Virus record (IMG/VR): IMGVR_UViG_3300034012_002969 | Location: 1 to 43,028 of that record | Strand: one strand, 5' to 3' | Source of the DNA: a virus | Length of the DNA: 43,028 nt | In this document: positions 24,985 through 33,928 of the stretch, one piece after another | How the letters are laid out: every line of letters begins with the position of its first letter | How positions within the stretch are numbered: the first letter of the stretch is position 1 | Notes under the pieces: model-generated | What the model was told of the DNA's origin: nothing | Seen by the model: the letters and a program-made list of their open reading frames with translations, nothing else | Database searches by the model: none | Position numbers and translations under genes: made by a program

Positions 24985-27900
24985 ATGGTCGAGACAGTCA
25001 TTCCGGATACCGACCTCACGGACTCGGTAGCCGACGAGAATCGGCCTGCGCCGCAACGTGAGATTCCGGAGGGGGCCATTCGGCGTATCGTGGGGAGCAG
25101 CCCCACGGTCATCCCCGACATTCCGGACCCGCAGCCGCGCTCCTACATGGGCGACGCCGCCCGAGGGTTCGCCTCCAGCGCGGTCGGCACAGCGGGGGCG
25201 GCTGCCGGCTTCCTCGAATACATCATGGGCTCCGGCGGTGCGCTGACCAAGGCGCGGGAAGGACTCGGCGCCACGAGTGAATCGCTGGCGCAGGGCATGT
25301 CGCCGCAGATGCAAACCGCGCTTGGGCGCGAGTTCACCACGATGCCGCAGTGGCTCGGCGGCGACTCCGACAAGTCCGCGTGGGAATCGTTCGGCAGCTT
25401 CCTCGGTTCCGCGTCGGCGCAGGCCGTCGCCATGTCCGGATCGCTGGTGTCCGCCGTGCCTGCCATCATCGCGGGTGCGATGTCCGGACCTTACGCCGTG
25501 CCTGCTGCCGTCGTGGTGGCTGCCGCAACGGGCGGTGCCCTGGGCGGCGGCTCGGTGTGGAACGATGTCGCCACCGAGTTTCAGAAGCTGGATGAATCGG
25601 ATCGGATGAAGAATCCGGTCTACGCGGGCCTGCGCCAACAGGGACTCGACCCGGCAACCGCCATCGACCGCACGGTGCGTGAGGTGGCCTCCGGCTATGT
25701 GAACGCCGCGACTGCTGTATCCGGTGCAGTGAACGCTGCGACCGGCCCGTTCCTGGGGAGGCTGGGTGCTGGCACGCTGAAGGGAGGCGTGCTGCGCGGT
25801 GCGGGCACCGGATTCGTCACCGAGGGCAGCGAGGAACTGATCGACGAAGGCTCCACGCAGCACTTCTCCGCCAGCGCCATCGAGCGCCTGACGGGCAAGC
25901 CCTACGACTTCAAGGAGGTGGCCGAGGGCGCGGTGCGTGGCCTGATCGGCGGCGGTGTGACCGGCGCGGGGATGGGTGCTCTTGGTGGCATGCTGTCGCG
26001 CGAGCCCCCTGCCCCCGGTGCCGTCGATCCCGCGATTCTGGCAGCGACTCAGAATCAAACGCCCAGCACCGGCACCGCGTCCCAGCCCAGCGCCCCGGTG
26101 GACCCCGCCGTTGCCGCCGCGATGGCTGCGAAGAACGCCACGACGCCGCCTGCGGGGGGCATGCCCGGCACGCCGGGTAGCACGCCCGGTAGTGAAGAAC
26201 CCGTGCCTCCAGGCTACGGCCCGGCGCCCCGGCCCATCATTGCCATGGGGCCGACTTCCTTCGAACCGGACCTCCTGTCTGGCCAGATGGGGCCGCGCAG
26301 TGCCGGCACCGACGCCATGGGCCAGAACATCCTCCCGCTGGAGGGCATCGGCGTCCCCCAGCCGGGGGCACCTGCCGCCGCGCCGTCGTTCATGGACTTC
26401 GTGATGGGGACCGTCGCGGACCCGCGCCAGGAGGCCATGCCGTTCGGCGCCGCGATCCCTGGAACCCCCCGCCCGCAGACCGTGGCGCCCGGCCAGGAGA
26501 GCGCGGCGCTGCCCGGCGAACTGCCAGGGCAAGGGGGTGGCCCCAACACTGCACAGCCGGCTCCTGCGGCGCCCGTAGCGCCCGTGACTGAGACGCCTGC
26601 GGTGAAGCCGAAGCGTGCCAAGAAGGTGAAGGCGGCTGCGCCCGCCCCTGCGGGGTCCACGGCTGTGGTGCCCACATCCACACCCCCTGAGTCCGTATCG
26701 GGCGCTATCACCACTGCGGAGCCCGTGCTGGAGGGTGAGGTCATCCCGCCCGAGGAAAACCATTCGAAGCTGAAGGCTGGCGGCAAGAAGCGGTTGGCCG
26801 ACGCCGTGAAGCAGGCGCGCGATTCACTGCGGGCCAGCACCAAGCTGGCCAGCGAGAAAATCTTTGGCCCGGAGACGGAGCAGGCATCCGACGCCACGGT
26901 ATCAGCCCTGGTCGATGAAATCCTGGCCGACGCGCAGCGGGAAATTGGCGACCCGAGCACGAAGTCCGTGCGTGAACTGATGACGCTGATTCTGGAACGC
27001 AGCACGAGTCGGCTGCGGACCACGCTGGAAGAACGAGCCGCCGCGACCACGAACGCAGAAACGGAGTTCGAAGGCGCGCAGGACACCACTGCCCGGCGCG
27101 TAAGCAACAAGAACATCATGGATGCCGCAGCCGGCGACCGCGACGCCACGGAGAAGGTGCGGGAGCACATCAAGCGAATCGACAAGAAGCGCCTACCGGA
27201 GTTCTACAAGCGTGTGTCCAAGGCGCTTGCCAGCACCGACACGGTGAATCTGGACTGGTTCAATGAACTGAAGGCGGCAGTGGAGGGCGCATCGCGTGGC
27301 GGCAGCGCCGAGCAACGTGCCAAGCGTGCCGAGGTGGTGGAGGCTACGCGCGAGAATCTGGCTCAGCAGGCCGAAGCGGACAAGGCCCGCTTTGCGGAAC
27401 AGCGTGCCGCCGTCATGGCTGGCGTAGGCGCCTCCACACCTTCCTATACCGGCACGAAGACCAAGGAGCAGATCGTCGAGCGATTCCGTGAGGCGCAGCG
27501 CGCCCTCGCTCGTGCCCTTGGCGTCGAGCCCACCCAGGTGCCGGCGAAGGCAACCAAGGAAGCACGGGAGCAGTTTGATCAGCGGCAGGCTAAGCGCCTG
27601 CGCACGTTGATGCTGCAAAAGATCGGCGCCTCGAAGGACGACGATTCCGACGCAGCACAGTTGGTCGAGTTCTTCTCGGATGCGGCAGAGTTGGATGCCA
27701 ACGCCCCGCGCGAAATGCTTCAGAACTATCAGTCCTCCGAGGCGCTGGCGCGTGCCGGCGACGTAAAGTCGGCGCGTTCGCTTCTGGCAGAGACGGCAGC
27801 CATCGAGAACAGTTCCACCGGAACCGCCCTGGCACCGGGCGAAGAAGGTATCACCGAGGAACGCGATCCCGAGGCGCTGAACCAGACTCGAATCGACGAT

Positions 27901-30900
27901 GTGAATCTGAGTGGCGCCGATCTGGGCCGGCTCGCTGCCACAGCGCGTGAGCGCGCGGCGCTGGCGGATACCCGCCAAGAGCGCGACACGGGCCGGCTGC
28001 TGGGTGGGGAAGATCGCGGCCAGACCCGCGAGGTGGAGGACACCGCCGAGGCGAGCGAAGATGACATTGCTGCCTATATCCAGGCACGCAAAGCCGCTGC
28101 CGCGATGCGTCCCAAGGGCACGACCAACAAGCTGGAGGCCGAGGCCCCCACCGTCACCCGTCGCGGCATGCTGCGCGGGATCGGCGCCGCCGTGCTGTCC
28201 TGGGCCATGGGCGACAAGGTGTTCGCCCAGACCGTTCCCGCCGCCGAGCGCGCCCGTGCCGGCGATTTCGCGGGTGCCCTGGACGCCATCGCCAAGCACT
28301 CCAGCGATCCCGCCCTGCGTGCCGTTGCCGGGCGGCTGTCCAAGCTGATGGACGGGATTCCCCTCTACATCATCGAATACGGCAAGGACTACGCCGGCAC
28401 GGACAAGCGGAATTTCCCCGCTGCGCTGAATCACGCGCTGGGCGTGACGCGAATCGAGAAGAACGGCGGGGTGACGGTTTGGCTTCGCTTCGATCCGAAG
28501 GGGCAGAAGGCGCACGGCGTCAACGACTACACCATTGTCCATGAGGCGTTGCATGCCGCGCTGATGTCGCGCTGGGGCGAGTTCCACGGCAACCTGTCTC
28601 TCAACGGCACCGTGGTGGGGAGCCTGAAGGGCAAGCCCGGCGTCGAGCACATCCAGACGCTTGCGAATCTCTACAAAGCCTACCAGTCCTATGTGTTCCG
28701 CGATGCCAAGGTCCGCGCCGAGGTTAAGGCCCACATCTCGCTCGATTCTCCCTACAAGGACTTCGACGAGTTCATTGCCTACGCGGTTAGCAACAAGGTG
28801 TTTCAGGACTGGATGAAGCGCCAGTCGCTGAATCAGCCGAGCATGTGGCAGCGATTCGTCAACGCCATCGCTGGCCTGTTCGGTTTCAAGGGCGATCAGC
28901 GCACGATGCTGGAAACTGCGCTGGACGCGACCAACGCACTGCTGGATGTGGCTGCCTCGGTGCCGGTTCAGAACACCAGCCCGCGTGCCACCCCGACAGA
29001 CTTTGCTCCTGGGCGATTCGATAAGAAGGAAGAATCCGACGGTGTGGTGGAGAAGCTGGAAGCAACTACCAGCGCCTTCTCCCGGCTGGTCCGCGACGCG
29101 ATTCCAGTCAGTGCCAGCGAATCCTTCCTCGCGAACATCGGGGGCGGGCTGAAGAAGGTCGGACTCGGCTTCTCGACGAATCGGCAGATCGAGTTCTGGC
29201 TGGATAAGCATTTCCCGCGCACCGAGTTCATGGACTGGGTGGCGCCGGATGCGAAGGGCGACCTGATGCACGTCGCAGTGGTGGCGAACAACCAGCGCCG
29301 CCAGATCGCAGAAAACCGGATGGAGAAGTTCATCCCCGCCGTGCGCCAGTTGGTGAGCCTGGGAGCGCAGGCAGAGCGCGAGGTGAGCGAACTGCTGGTT
29401 GACGCCTCCATGGCGCAGGTGCATCCGGACGCCCCCTTGGACGCCAAGGGGCGGAACAAGCACGCCATGGGCGCAGGGCAGAAGAAGGCGCAGATGCGCG
29501 AGCGCCACGCTGCGCTGAAGGCCCGCTACGACCGGCTGTCCAAGGAGCAGCGCGCCGCCTACCATGAGGTGCTGAAGGCGGCAGCCGAAGGGCACCGCGA
29601 TGCCGTCCATTCGATCATCGCCAACGTGGTGAATCGCTGGTGGCTGGAGCAGGTAAACAACTTCCAGCGCGATCCCGACAAGAATCCGCTGCCGGGCGGC
29701 GTGAAGACTCCTGCCGAAGCCGCCAAGATGGTGGCAGCGATGCGGGAGAACGCACTGGCCGACAAGATGACCGACGAGCAGAAGGAGATGATGGGCGACG
29801 ACTGGTTCGGCCAGATCGTCAAGGCGCACCATCGGGCCAAGCTGGACGGGCCGTATGTGCCCTTTCAGCGCCAGGGCGATTTCGTGGTGTCGTGGAAGGA
29901 GCCGGCGGAGGAATACGTCACGTTCGGCACCGAAGCCGAGGCTGAGCGATTCGCTCAGAGCACGCCTTATGACGTGATGGGCACGGAGCAGAAGCACTAC
30001 GACAAGGATGGGAACGAGATTCTGGAGCCCGACCTTGGAATCATGCTCGACCTCCAGGGCGAGGCCAAGGACGCCTTGGGCGAGCGTGCCGATCCGAAAG
30101 ACCTCCAGCGCGCCATGCGCAAGGCTGAGCGCGAGGCGCTGAAGAAGACCCGCGAGCGCGACACCGCCAAGACGGAGTGGGTGGTGCGCCAGCAGGTGAA
30201 CGGCATGGCCATGTTCGAGACGGAGGCCGAGGCCAACCGTGCCGCACGTGAACTGCGGGAATCGGGCCGCAAGGTCAGCGACGTGGACCTGCGCAAGACT
30301 GCCGCCCAGCGCCGGTCGGACCTTCAGGATGCGGATTTCGCCAAGATCATCGATTCGATCCAGAGCGATAAGAATCTGTCCGACGAACAGAAGAACAACG
30401 CCATCGATTCGCTACAGGAAGCGATGTTGATGACGCTGCCCAATCGGGCGCTCAACTCGACGCTGATTCGTCGCCGCAATGTGCTGGGGCCGAGCCGCGA
30501 AGTGCGGCGTGTCATGTCCAACTACGGGCTGGCGGTGGCGAACTTCACTGCCGGCATCGACACCGGACTGACGATCACCTCGGCGCTGTCCGAGATGAAC
30601 CGCATCACGAACGAAGGGCGCCGGGACGACAGCGCGGACGATGGCACCACGCTGGCTCGCCGCCGAGGGCTGCGCGAGATGGAGATGCGGCTGCTGGAGC
30701 CGCCACTGGACAACCCTGGCACGGCTGGGCGGTGGGTGCGGCGCGTGCAGACGGCGGCGTTCATCCACTTCCTTGCCAGCCCGTCCTATACCGCGATCCA
30801 GATGACGCAGCCCTGGATGCTGACGATGCCGATCCTGGCAGCCCGCTACGGCGCGATGGCTGGGCCTTCGGCGCTTGCCAAGGCGACCCGCGATATCGGC

Positions 30901-32340
30901 CTGGGCGCGATCCTGAAGGCTGGGGTGAAGGACACTGGCACCGCCCTGCGGACGTTCATCACCGGCGCTGCCGGGGAGCAGCAGCCGATTCTTGAGCAAG
31001 TGCGGAATCGCCTCGCCAAGCTGCCGGATGGGGCGGGCCTCACGAAGATGCTCGACTCCCTGGCAGCGGAAGGTCTGGTAGATGGTGACGCCGGGCTGGA
31101 ACTGATGCGTGCCGAAGTCACCGCGGACTCCGCAGGGTGGCGCAAGCTGGGCCAGCTTGAAGCCCTGACCCGCGCCATGCCGGCAGCGGTCGAAGTGGTG
31201 AACCGCACGTCCAGTGCCGTCGCAGCCTATCGCCTGGAGATGAAGAAGTCGGGGGACCACGACAAGGCGGTCCTGGCGGCACGTGAGGTGGTGGACCAGT
31301 CGCAGGCGGACTACTCGTCCTCGAACACCGCGCGCTACATGGACAGCCGGCGCTACCCCTGGATCGCGCCGATGATGACCTTCCGCAAGTATGCGCAGGC
31401 GGTCTATGCCCTGCTGGCGCGGCAGGTGTATCAGTCCTTCAAGGGCGCCACCAAGGAGGAACGCCGGCAGGCCATGAAGACTCTGGCCTACGTCATGGGT
31501 GCCCACGTGGCGGTCGCTGGCACCCTCGGGCTGCCGACCGAAGCCATCACGGTGGTGCTGGGCACGGTGGCCCTGGCGATGGGTGCAGACGAGCCCTGGG
31601 ACTGGGAGAAGGAGGTGCGGCAGGGGTTGGCCGAGGCGTTCGGTAAGGAGGCTGGGGAAGTGCTGGCGCGCGGACTCCCACGTCTTGCTGGAGTCGACCT
31701 CCACTCTCGCATGGGCCTCAACGCCCTGCTGTTCGTGAACGACCTGCGCGACTACGAAAAGCGGTCCACGATGGAGTATGCCGGCAGCCTCGTGTTCGGT
31801 GCGCCGGGGTCTATGCTCACCGCTTGGCTGGGTGCGCCGGCACAGCTTGCCAACGGCGACCTGGGGCGTGCTGGCGAGGCGCTGGTGCCCAAGGGCGCCC
31901 GCGATGTGATGAAGGCCATGCGCTTCAGCGAGGAAGGCGTCACGACGAAGAAAGGCGAACGAATCGACGAAGGGCGGGAGTTCTCCGTGGGCGACGCTAT
32001 CATTCAGGGCCTGGGGTTCACCCCGGCCTGGACGGCGGAGGTTTACGAGCGCCGGCAGGCGGTGCAGGGGGCGAATCGCCGCCTCACCACTGAGCGGTCG
32101 GAAATGATCCGGAACTGGCGTCAGGCCAAGCCGGAGCAGCGCGCAGAGCAGTGGCAGCGGGTCATGGAGTGGAACCAGAAACTGCCGGCGGAACTGCGGT
32201 CGGAACGAATCACGCGCGCCAACCTGATCGCCTCGGAACAGGAGGCCAAGCGCCGTGCCAAGGCCAGCGGCGGTGCCGACTATCTACCCAAGGGCCGCGA
32301 GGCGCTGCGCAAGGAAGGCGACTTCGCAAACGTGAGGTGA
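24985..32340 (+). CDS. Giant polyvalent-type virion protein with zincin (HEALH) domain, 2451 aa
   Basis: Likely co-injected with the DNA. Order: residues 1-340 helical with a hydrophobic Gly/Ala zone at about 145-190 (VPAIIAGAMSGPYAVPAAVV); 340-590 Pro/Ala-rich linker; 590-1050 charged coiled coil; 1058-1082 a Tat-like segment with RRGMLRGIGAAVLSWAMG then VFA-Q; 1085-1330 a predicted metallopeptidase with HEALH at 1186-1190; 1350-2450 helical, including RRYPWIAPMMTFRKYAQAVY (about 2118-2137), akin to the PLxRFG-type region of large phage polyvalent proteins. Size and place match giant internal proteins such as T7 gp16, but no lysozyme domain is seen; the peptidase may replace it. The start has GGAG 8 bases upstream. 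Confidence 0.85.
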   Translation: MVETVIPDTDLTDSVADENRPAPQREIPEGAIRRIVGSSPTVIPDIPDPQPRSYMGDAARGFASSAVGTAGAAAGFLEYIMGSGGALTKAREGLGATSESLAQGMSPQMQTALGREFTTMPQWLGGDSDKSAWESFGSFLGSASAQAVAMSGSLVSAVPAIIAGAMSGPYAVPAAVVVAAATGGALGGGSVWNDVATEFQKLDESDRMKNPVYAGLRQQGLDPATAIDRTVREVASGYVNAATAVSGAVNAATGPFLGRLGAGTLKGGVLRGAGTGFVTEGSEELIDEGSTQHFSASAIERLTGKPYDFKEVAEGAVRGLIGGGVTGAGMGALGGMLSREPPAPGAVDPAILAATQNQTPSTGTASQPSAPVDPAVAAAMAAKNATTPPAGGMPGTPGSTPGSEEPVPPGYGPAPRPIIAMGPTSFEPDLLSGQMGPRSAGTDAMGQNILPLEGIGVPQPGAPAAAPSFMDFVMGTVADPRQEAMPFGAAIPGTPRPQTVAPGQESAALPGELPGQGGGPNTAQPAPAAPVAPVTETPAVKPKRAKKVKAAAPAPAGSTAVVPTSTPPESVSGAITTAEPVLEGEVIPPEENHSKLKAGGKKRLADAVKQARDSLRASTKLASEKIFGPETEQASDATVSALVDEILADAQREIGDPSTKSVRELMTLILERSTSRLRTTLEERAAATTNAETEFEGAQDTTARRVSNKNIMDAAAGDRDATEKVREHIKRIDKKRLPEFYKRVSKALASTDTVNLDWFNELKAAVEGASRGGSAEQRAKRAEVVEATRENLAQQAEADKARFAEQRAAVMAGVGASTPSYTGTKTKEQIVERFREAQRALARALGVEPTQVPAKATKEAREQFDQRQAKRLRTLMLQKIGASKDDDSDAAQLVEFFSDAAELDANAPREMLQNYQSSEALARAGDVKSARSLLAETAAIENSSTGTALAPGEEGITEERDPEALNQTRIDDVNLSGADLGRLAATARERAALADTRQERDTGRLLGGEDRGQTREVEDTAEASEDDIAAYIQARKAAAAMRPKGTTNKLEAEAPTVTRRGMLRGIGAAVLSWAMGDKVFAQTVPAAERARAGDFAGALDAIAKHSSDPALRAVAGRLSKLMDGIPLYIIEYGKDYAGTDKRNFPAALNHALGVTRIEKNGGVTVWLRFDPKGQKAHGVNDYTIVHEALHAALMSRWGEFHGNLSLNGTVVGSLKGKPGVEHIQTLANLYKAYQSYVFRDAKVRAEVKAHISLDSPYKDFDEFIAYAVSNKVFQDWMKRQSLNQPSMWQRFVNAIAGLFGFKGDQRTMLETALDATNALLDVAASVPVQNTSPRATPTDFAPGRFDKKEESDGVVEKLEATTSAFSRLVRDAIPVSASESFLANIGGGLKKVGLGFSTNRQIEFWLDKHFPRTEFMDWVAPDAKGDLMHVAVVANNQRRQIAENRMEKFIPAVRQLVSLGAQAEREVSELLVDASMAQVHPDAPLDAKGRNKHAMGAGQKKAQMRERHAALKARYDRLSKEQRAAYHEVLKAAAEGHRDAVHSIIANVVNRWWLEQVNNFQRDPDKNPLPGGVKTPAEAAKMVAAMRENALADKMTDEQKEMMGDDWFGQIVKAHHRAKLDGPYVPFQRQGDFVVSWKEPAEEYVTFGTEAEAERFAQSTPYDVMGTEQKHYDKDGNEILEPDLGIMLDLQGEAKDALGERADPKDLQRAMRKAEREALKKTRERDTAKTEWVVRQQVNGMAMFETEAEANRAARELRESGRKVSDVDLRKTAAQRRSDLQDADFAKIIDSIQSDKNLSDEQKNNAIDSLQEAMLMTLPNRALNSTLIRRRNVLGPSREVRRVMSNYGLAVANFTAGIDTGLTITSALSEMNRITNEGRRDDSADDGTTLARRRGLREMEMRLLEPPLDNPGTAGRWVRRVQTAAFIHFLASPSYTAIQMTQPWMLTMPILAARYGAMAGPSALAKATRDIGLGAILKAGVKDTGTALRTFITGAAGEQQPILEQVRNRLAKLPDGAGLTKMLDSLAAEGLVDGDAGLELMRAEVTADSAGWRKLGQLEALTRAMPAAVEVVNRTSSAVAAYRLEMKKSGDHDKAVLAAREVVDQSQADYSSSNTARYMDSRRYPWIAPMMTFRKYAQAVYALLARQVYQSFKGATKEERRQAMKTLAYVMGAHVAVAGTLGLPTEAITVVLGTVALAMGADEPWDWEKEVRQGLAEAFGKEAGEVLARGLPRLAGVDLHSRMGLNALLFVNDLRDYEKRSTMEYAGSLVFGAPGSMLTAWLGAPAQLANGDLGRAGEALVPKGARDVMKAMRFSEEGVTTKKGERIDEGREFSVGDAIIQGLGFTPAWTAEVYERRQAVQGANRRLTTERSEMIRNWRQAKPEQRAEQWQRVMEWNQKLPAELRSERITRANLIASEQEAKRRAKASGGADYLPKGREALRKEGDFANVR

Positions 32341-32343
32341 TTC

Positions 32344-32664
32344 ATGGGTGACGTGGTGAATCTGGCGGAGCGGCGCCGCGCGCCTGCCGAACCTGATGAA
32401 AGGGAGCCGCACTTGGCTGGGCCTGCGCGCTGCCTCCACTGCAACCATACCTGGGAAGCGGTTGCCCCGCCGGGGACGCTGGCGTTCGAGTGTCCGGTGT
32501 GCTCGCTGATGAAGGGGGTCCGCATGGGCCTGTGCGTGCCGCCGCCCACGGAGCCGGTGTGGGTTTGCTGCTGCGGCGGCGACTTGTTCATGCTACGAAA
32601 GGCGGGTGCCCCGATGTGCGTCCGCTGCGGCCTTGTAGCGGATGGGTGGGTGGAGGAAGGATAG
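32344..32664 (+). CDS. Zinc-ribbon-like small protein, 106 aa
   Basis: Four Cys pairs: CLHC (30-33), CPVC (50-53), a CCC cluster followed by GG (about 74-78) and CVRC (about 92-95). The spacing suggests two zinc ribbons. Proteins of this pattern (Cys pairs with W-x-A-V between) recur late in phage structural operons without a known role. GATTC directly abuts the ATG within GAGGTGATTC, an extended Shine-Dalgarno-like sequence. The next gene starts directly after its stop. Confidence 0.75.
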   Translation: MGDVVNLAERRRAPAEPDEREPHLAGPARCLHCNHTWEAVAPPGTLAFECPVCSLMKGVRMGLCVPPPTEPVWVCCCGGDLFMLRKAGAPMCVRCGLVADGWVEEG

Positions 32665-32937
32665 ATGGCAGGCAAGCGTTCCCCGACTTCGCACCGCACC
32701 CCGGCGCAGATTCGGCAGCACTACAAGGACTACCAGGGCACGCCCGAGCAGATCAAGAAGCGCGCCATGCGCAACGCCGCACGTGCCGCCATGGAGAAGA
32801 AGCACGGTGCCGCCGCCCTGAAGGGCAAGGATGTGGACCACAAGAAGATGCTGGACCACGGCGGCACCAATGACCCGAAAAACCTGCGGATTCAGTCCGT
32901 CAAGGAGAATCGGGGCTGGGAGCGAAAGCGGCGGTAG
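32665..32937 (+). CDS. Small HNH-like endonuclease, 90 aa
   Basis: The C-terminal half has DVDHKKMLDHGGTNDPKNLR followed by QSVKENRGW, the beta-beta-alpha metal motif of HNH nucleases: His59 as general base after Asp58, Asn73 in the middle and Asn82 near the end. The first half is basic and helical (QIKKRAMRNAARAAMEKK), suitable for DNA binding. It lacks the zinc-binding cysteines of larger HNH proteins. Last gene of the rightward late operon, converging on the early block. HNH proteins can assist terminase cutting or resolve branched DNA, but here it is far from terL. Confidence 0.75.
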   Translation: MAGKRSPTSHRTPAQIRQHYKDYQGTPEQIKKRAMRNAARAAMEKKHGAAALKGKDVDHKKMLDHGGTNDPKNLRIQSVKENRGWERKRR

Positions 32938-33107
32938 CCCGCAGGTAGCGGGCGGTCCACCTTCTTCAACTTTGCCGCGAGTGGAATCCCCACCTGCACT
33001 GAAGCCTGGAGTCGCGACATCAGGCGCCCGTTGAGGCGGACGGGGTGCGCCATGAAGTTTTCCAGCAGCGAACGGCTTGGAGCCGTCCTATAGTAGCGGA
33101 GCATCAT
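32892..33107 (-). CDS. Possible small basic protein at the end of the early operon, 71 aa
   Basis: Starts MMLRYYRTAPSRSLLENFMA behind a strong AGGAGG five to six bases upstream, overlapping the previous leftward gene by 20 bases. The protein is basic (many Arg/Lys, pI clearly high) with no Cys. Its last 46 bases run antisense to the 3' end of the HNH gene. The good ribosome site supports it; lack of any recognisable family and the antisense overlap argue for caution. Confidence 0.45.
   Translation of the reverse strand: MMLRYYRTAPSRSLLENFMAHPVRLNGRLMSRLQASVQVGIPLAAKLKKVDRPLPAGYRRFRSQPRFSLTD
32937..32953. terminator. Weak G+C hairpin between converging operons
   Basis: GCCCGC-AGGTA-GCGGGC is a perfect 6-base-pair stem with a 5-base loop directly after the HNH stop. 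There is no T-run on either side, only CCTTCTTC on the rightward side. It is the only stem at the point where the late and early transcripts meet, so a bidirectional or factor-aided terminator is possible. It also lies inside a small leftward reading frame. Confidence 0.35.
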
Positions 33108-33387
33108 CGGTGCCTCCTTCCGGCAATGCATCAACATTCACCACCGTGAATCCAGCCTCTCGAAGCCGCGCCAGGACACCCCGCCCGTAGGTATGCGACA
33201 CGCAGTCGCCCTCCGGGCGGAGGCACTTGGGGCCGCAGCAGGCAGCGCGCTCCCGCACCAGCACCGCCCCCACCCCCTCCGCCCGCAGGGCATCGACTAC
33301 AGCGGACAACTCGTCCGTTTCCGCTTGTGGCTGGAGGTAGGAACAGGGACTACAGCGGCAGCACAGGCCGCCCATGGGACACGTCAT
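33088..33387 (-). CDS. Cys-rich small protein, 99 aa
   Basis: Nine cysteines in three groups: C3/C9/C10/C12/C15 (MTCPMGGLCCRCSPC), an ACCGPKC group near residue 50, and one in GDC. The middle is a helix-strand unit (SAVVDALRAEGVGAVLVRE) and the end another (GVLARLREAGFTVVNVDAL), like a small ferredoxin-type or Rossmann-like alpha/beta fold with metal sites. ATG 33387 overlaps the stop of the preceding gene (ATGA). The longer frame back to 33429 lacks a ribosome site. Function unknown; zinc or iron-sulfur binding is likely. Confidence 0.65.
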   Translation of the reverse strand: MTCPMGGLCCRCSPCSYLQPQAETDELSAVVDALRAEGVGAVLVRERAACCGPKCLRPEGDCVSHTYGRGVLARLREAGFTVVNVDALPEGGTDDAPLL

Positions 33388-33581
33388 GTCGCATACACCT
33401 TCCGTTCGATTCGCGTCAGCACTTCCCATTGTTTGTCGCTGATTCGTATGGCGTTGCCGTGGATCGCGATGCCGCTCTGGATTCCGGCGATGAAGTTGTT
33501 CTCCCAGGCGGTGAGCCGACTCGGATGCGCCACGGAATCCGCGACGATTTCAGTCAGGCGCTTATAGTCTTTCTCGGTCAT
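33384..33581 (-). CDS. Small conserved-type phage protein, 65 aa
   Basis: MTEKDYKRLTEIVADSVAHP, LTAWENNFIAGIQSGIAIHG and ISDKQWEVLTRIERKVYAT follow a pattern repeated in many phages: an L-T-x-W-E-x-x-F-I helix, then a short loop and a final helix with K-Q-x-x-V-L-x-R-I. The role is unknown. ATG 33581 has GGAG about 9 bases upstream and overlaps the upstream gene by 20 bases; the stop overlaps the next start by 4. Confidence 0.7.
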   Translation of the reverse strand: MTEKDYKRLTEIVADSVAHPSRLTAWENNFIAGIQSGIAIHGNAIRISDKQWEVLTRIERKVYAT

Positions 33582-33756
33582 TCTGGTTGCTCCTTGCTTG
33601 TAGTGAGAACGCGCGCTCGTCTTCGACTGGCACAGGATGGTCGGACCATCTCCCACATGTGTTGCACCTCCAATTGATTCGGCCATCCGGATCGCGGTCG
33701 ATGGTGCCGCCTCGATGCAGCACCTCGCACCAGAACACTCGCCACCAGCGTCTCAT
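33562..33756 (-). CDS. Small zinc-binding protein, 64 aa
   Basis: A Cys/His-Cys-x2-Cys arrangement (FWCEVLHR ... INWRCNTCGRWSDHP: Cys10, His14, Cys31, Cys34) makes a probable one-zinc ribbon with aromatic residues around it, a pattern seen in many short phage early proteins. The start MRRWWRVFW is behind AGGAAGGA. The remainder is charged and probably flexible. Function not known. Confidence 0.65.
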   Translation of the reverse strand: MRRWWRVFWCEVLHRGGTIDRDPDGRINWRCNTCGRWSDHPVPVEDERAFSLQARSNQNDRERL

Positions 33757-33766
33757 GGCGTCCTTC

Positions 33767-33928
33767 CTACGGTGATGGAAAGTCGTGGGGATTCCTGCAC
33801 GTTTCACACTCGCGAAACGCAGGCCCATCCAGTGCCGGGTTGAACCAGCTTATCCAGCCGCCACCCCCACACACTTGGCACGGACCTTCAAACGCTTCAG
33901 TCGGGTCGCTGCCACCGCCCTCCCTCAC
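33767..33928 (-). CDS. Small four-cysteine zinc-finger-like protein, 53 aa
   Basis: GTG start at 33928 overlaps the primase-helicase stop (GTGA) and has AGGAGGG five bases upstream, a strong reason to choose it. Residues 16-45 hold CQVCGGGGWISWFNPALDGP then CETC, a CxxC-x(>20)-CxxC zinc knuckle like those of DnaJ-type or zinc-ribbon modules. Translational coupling to the primase suggests it could work with replication proteins. Inference only. Confidence 0.65.
   Translation of the reverse strand: MREGGGSDPTEAFEGPCQVCGGGGWISWFNPALDGPAFRECETCRNPHDFPSP

Noticed and set aside
24160-26763. An 867-residue leftward open frame
   Set aside because: Crosses the boundary of two rightward genes in antisense and has the same shadow composition.
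27193-29997. A 934-residue leftward open frame opposite the giant protein gene
   Set aside because: Its composition (His/Arg/Gly/Leu-rich, no coherent motifs) is the usual mirror of a G+C-rich gene; the rightward frame has recognisable domains throughout.
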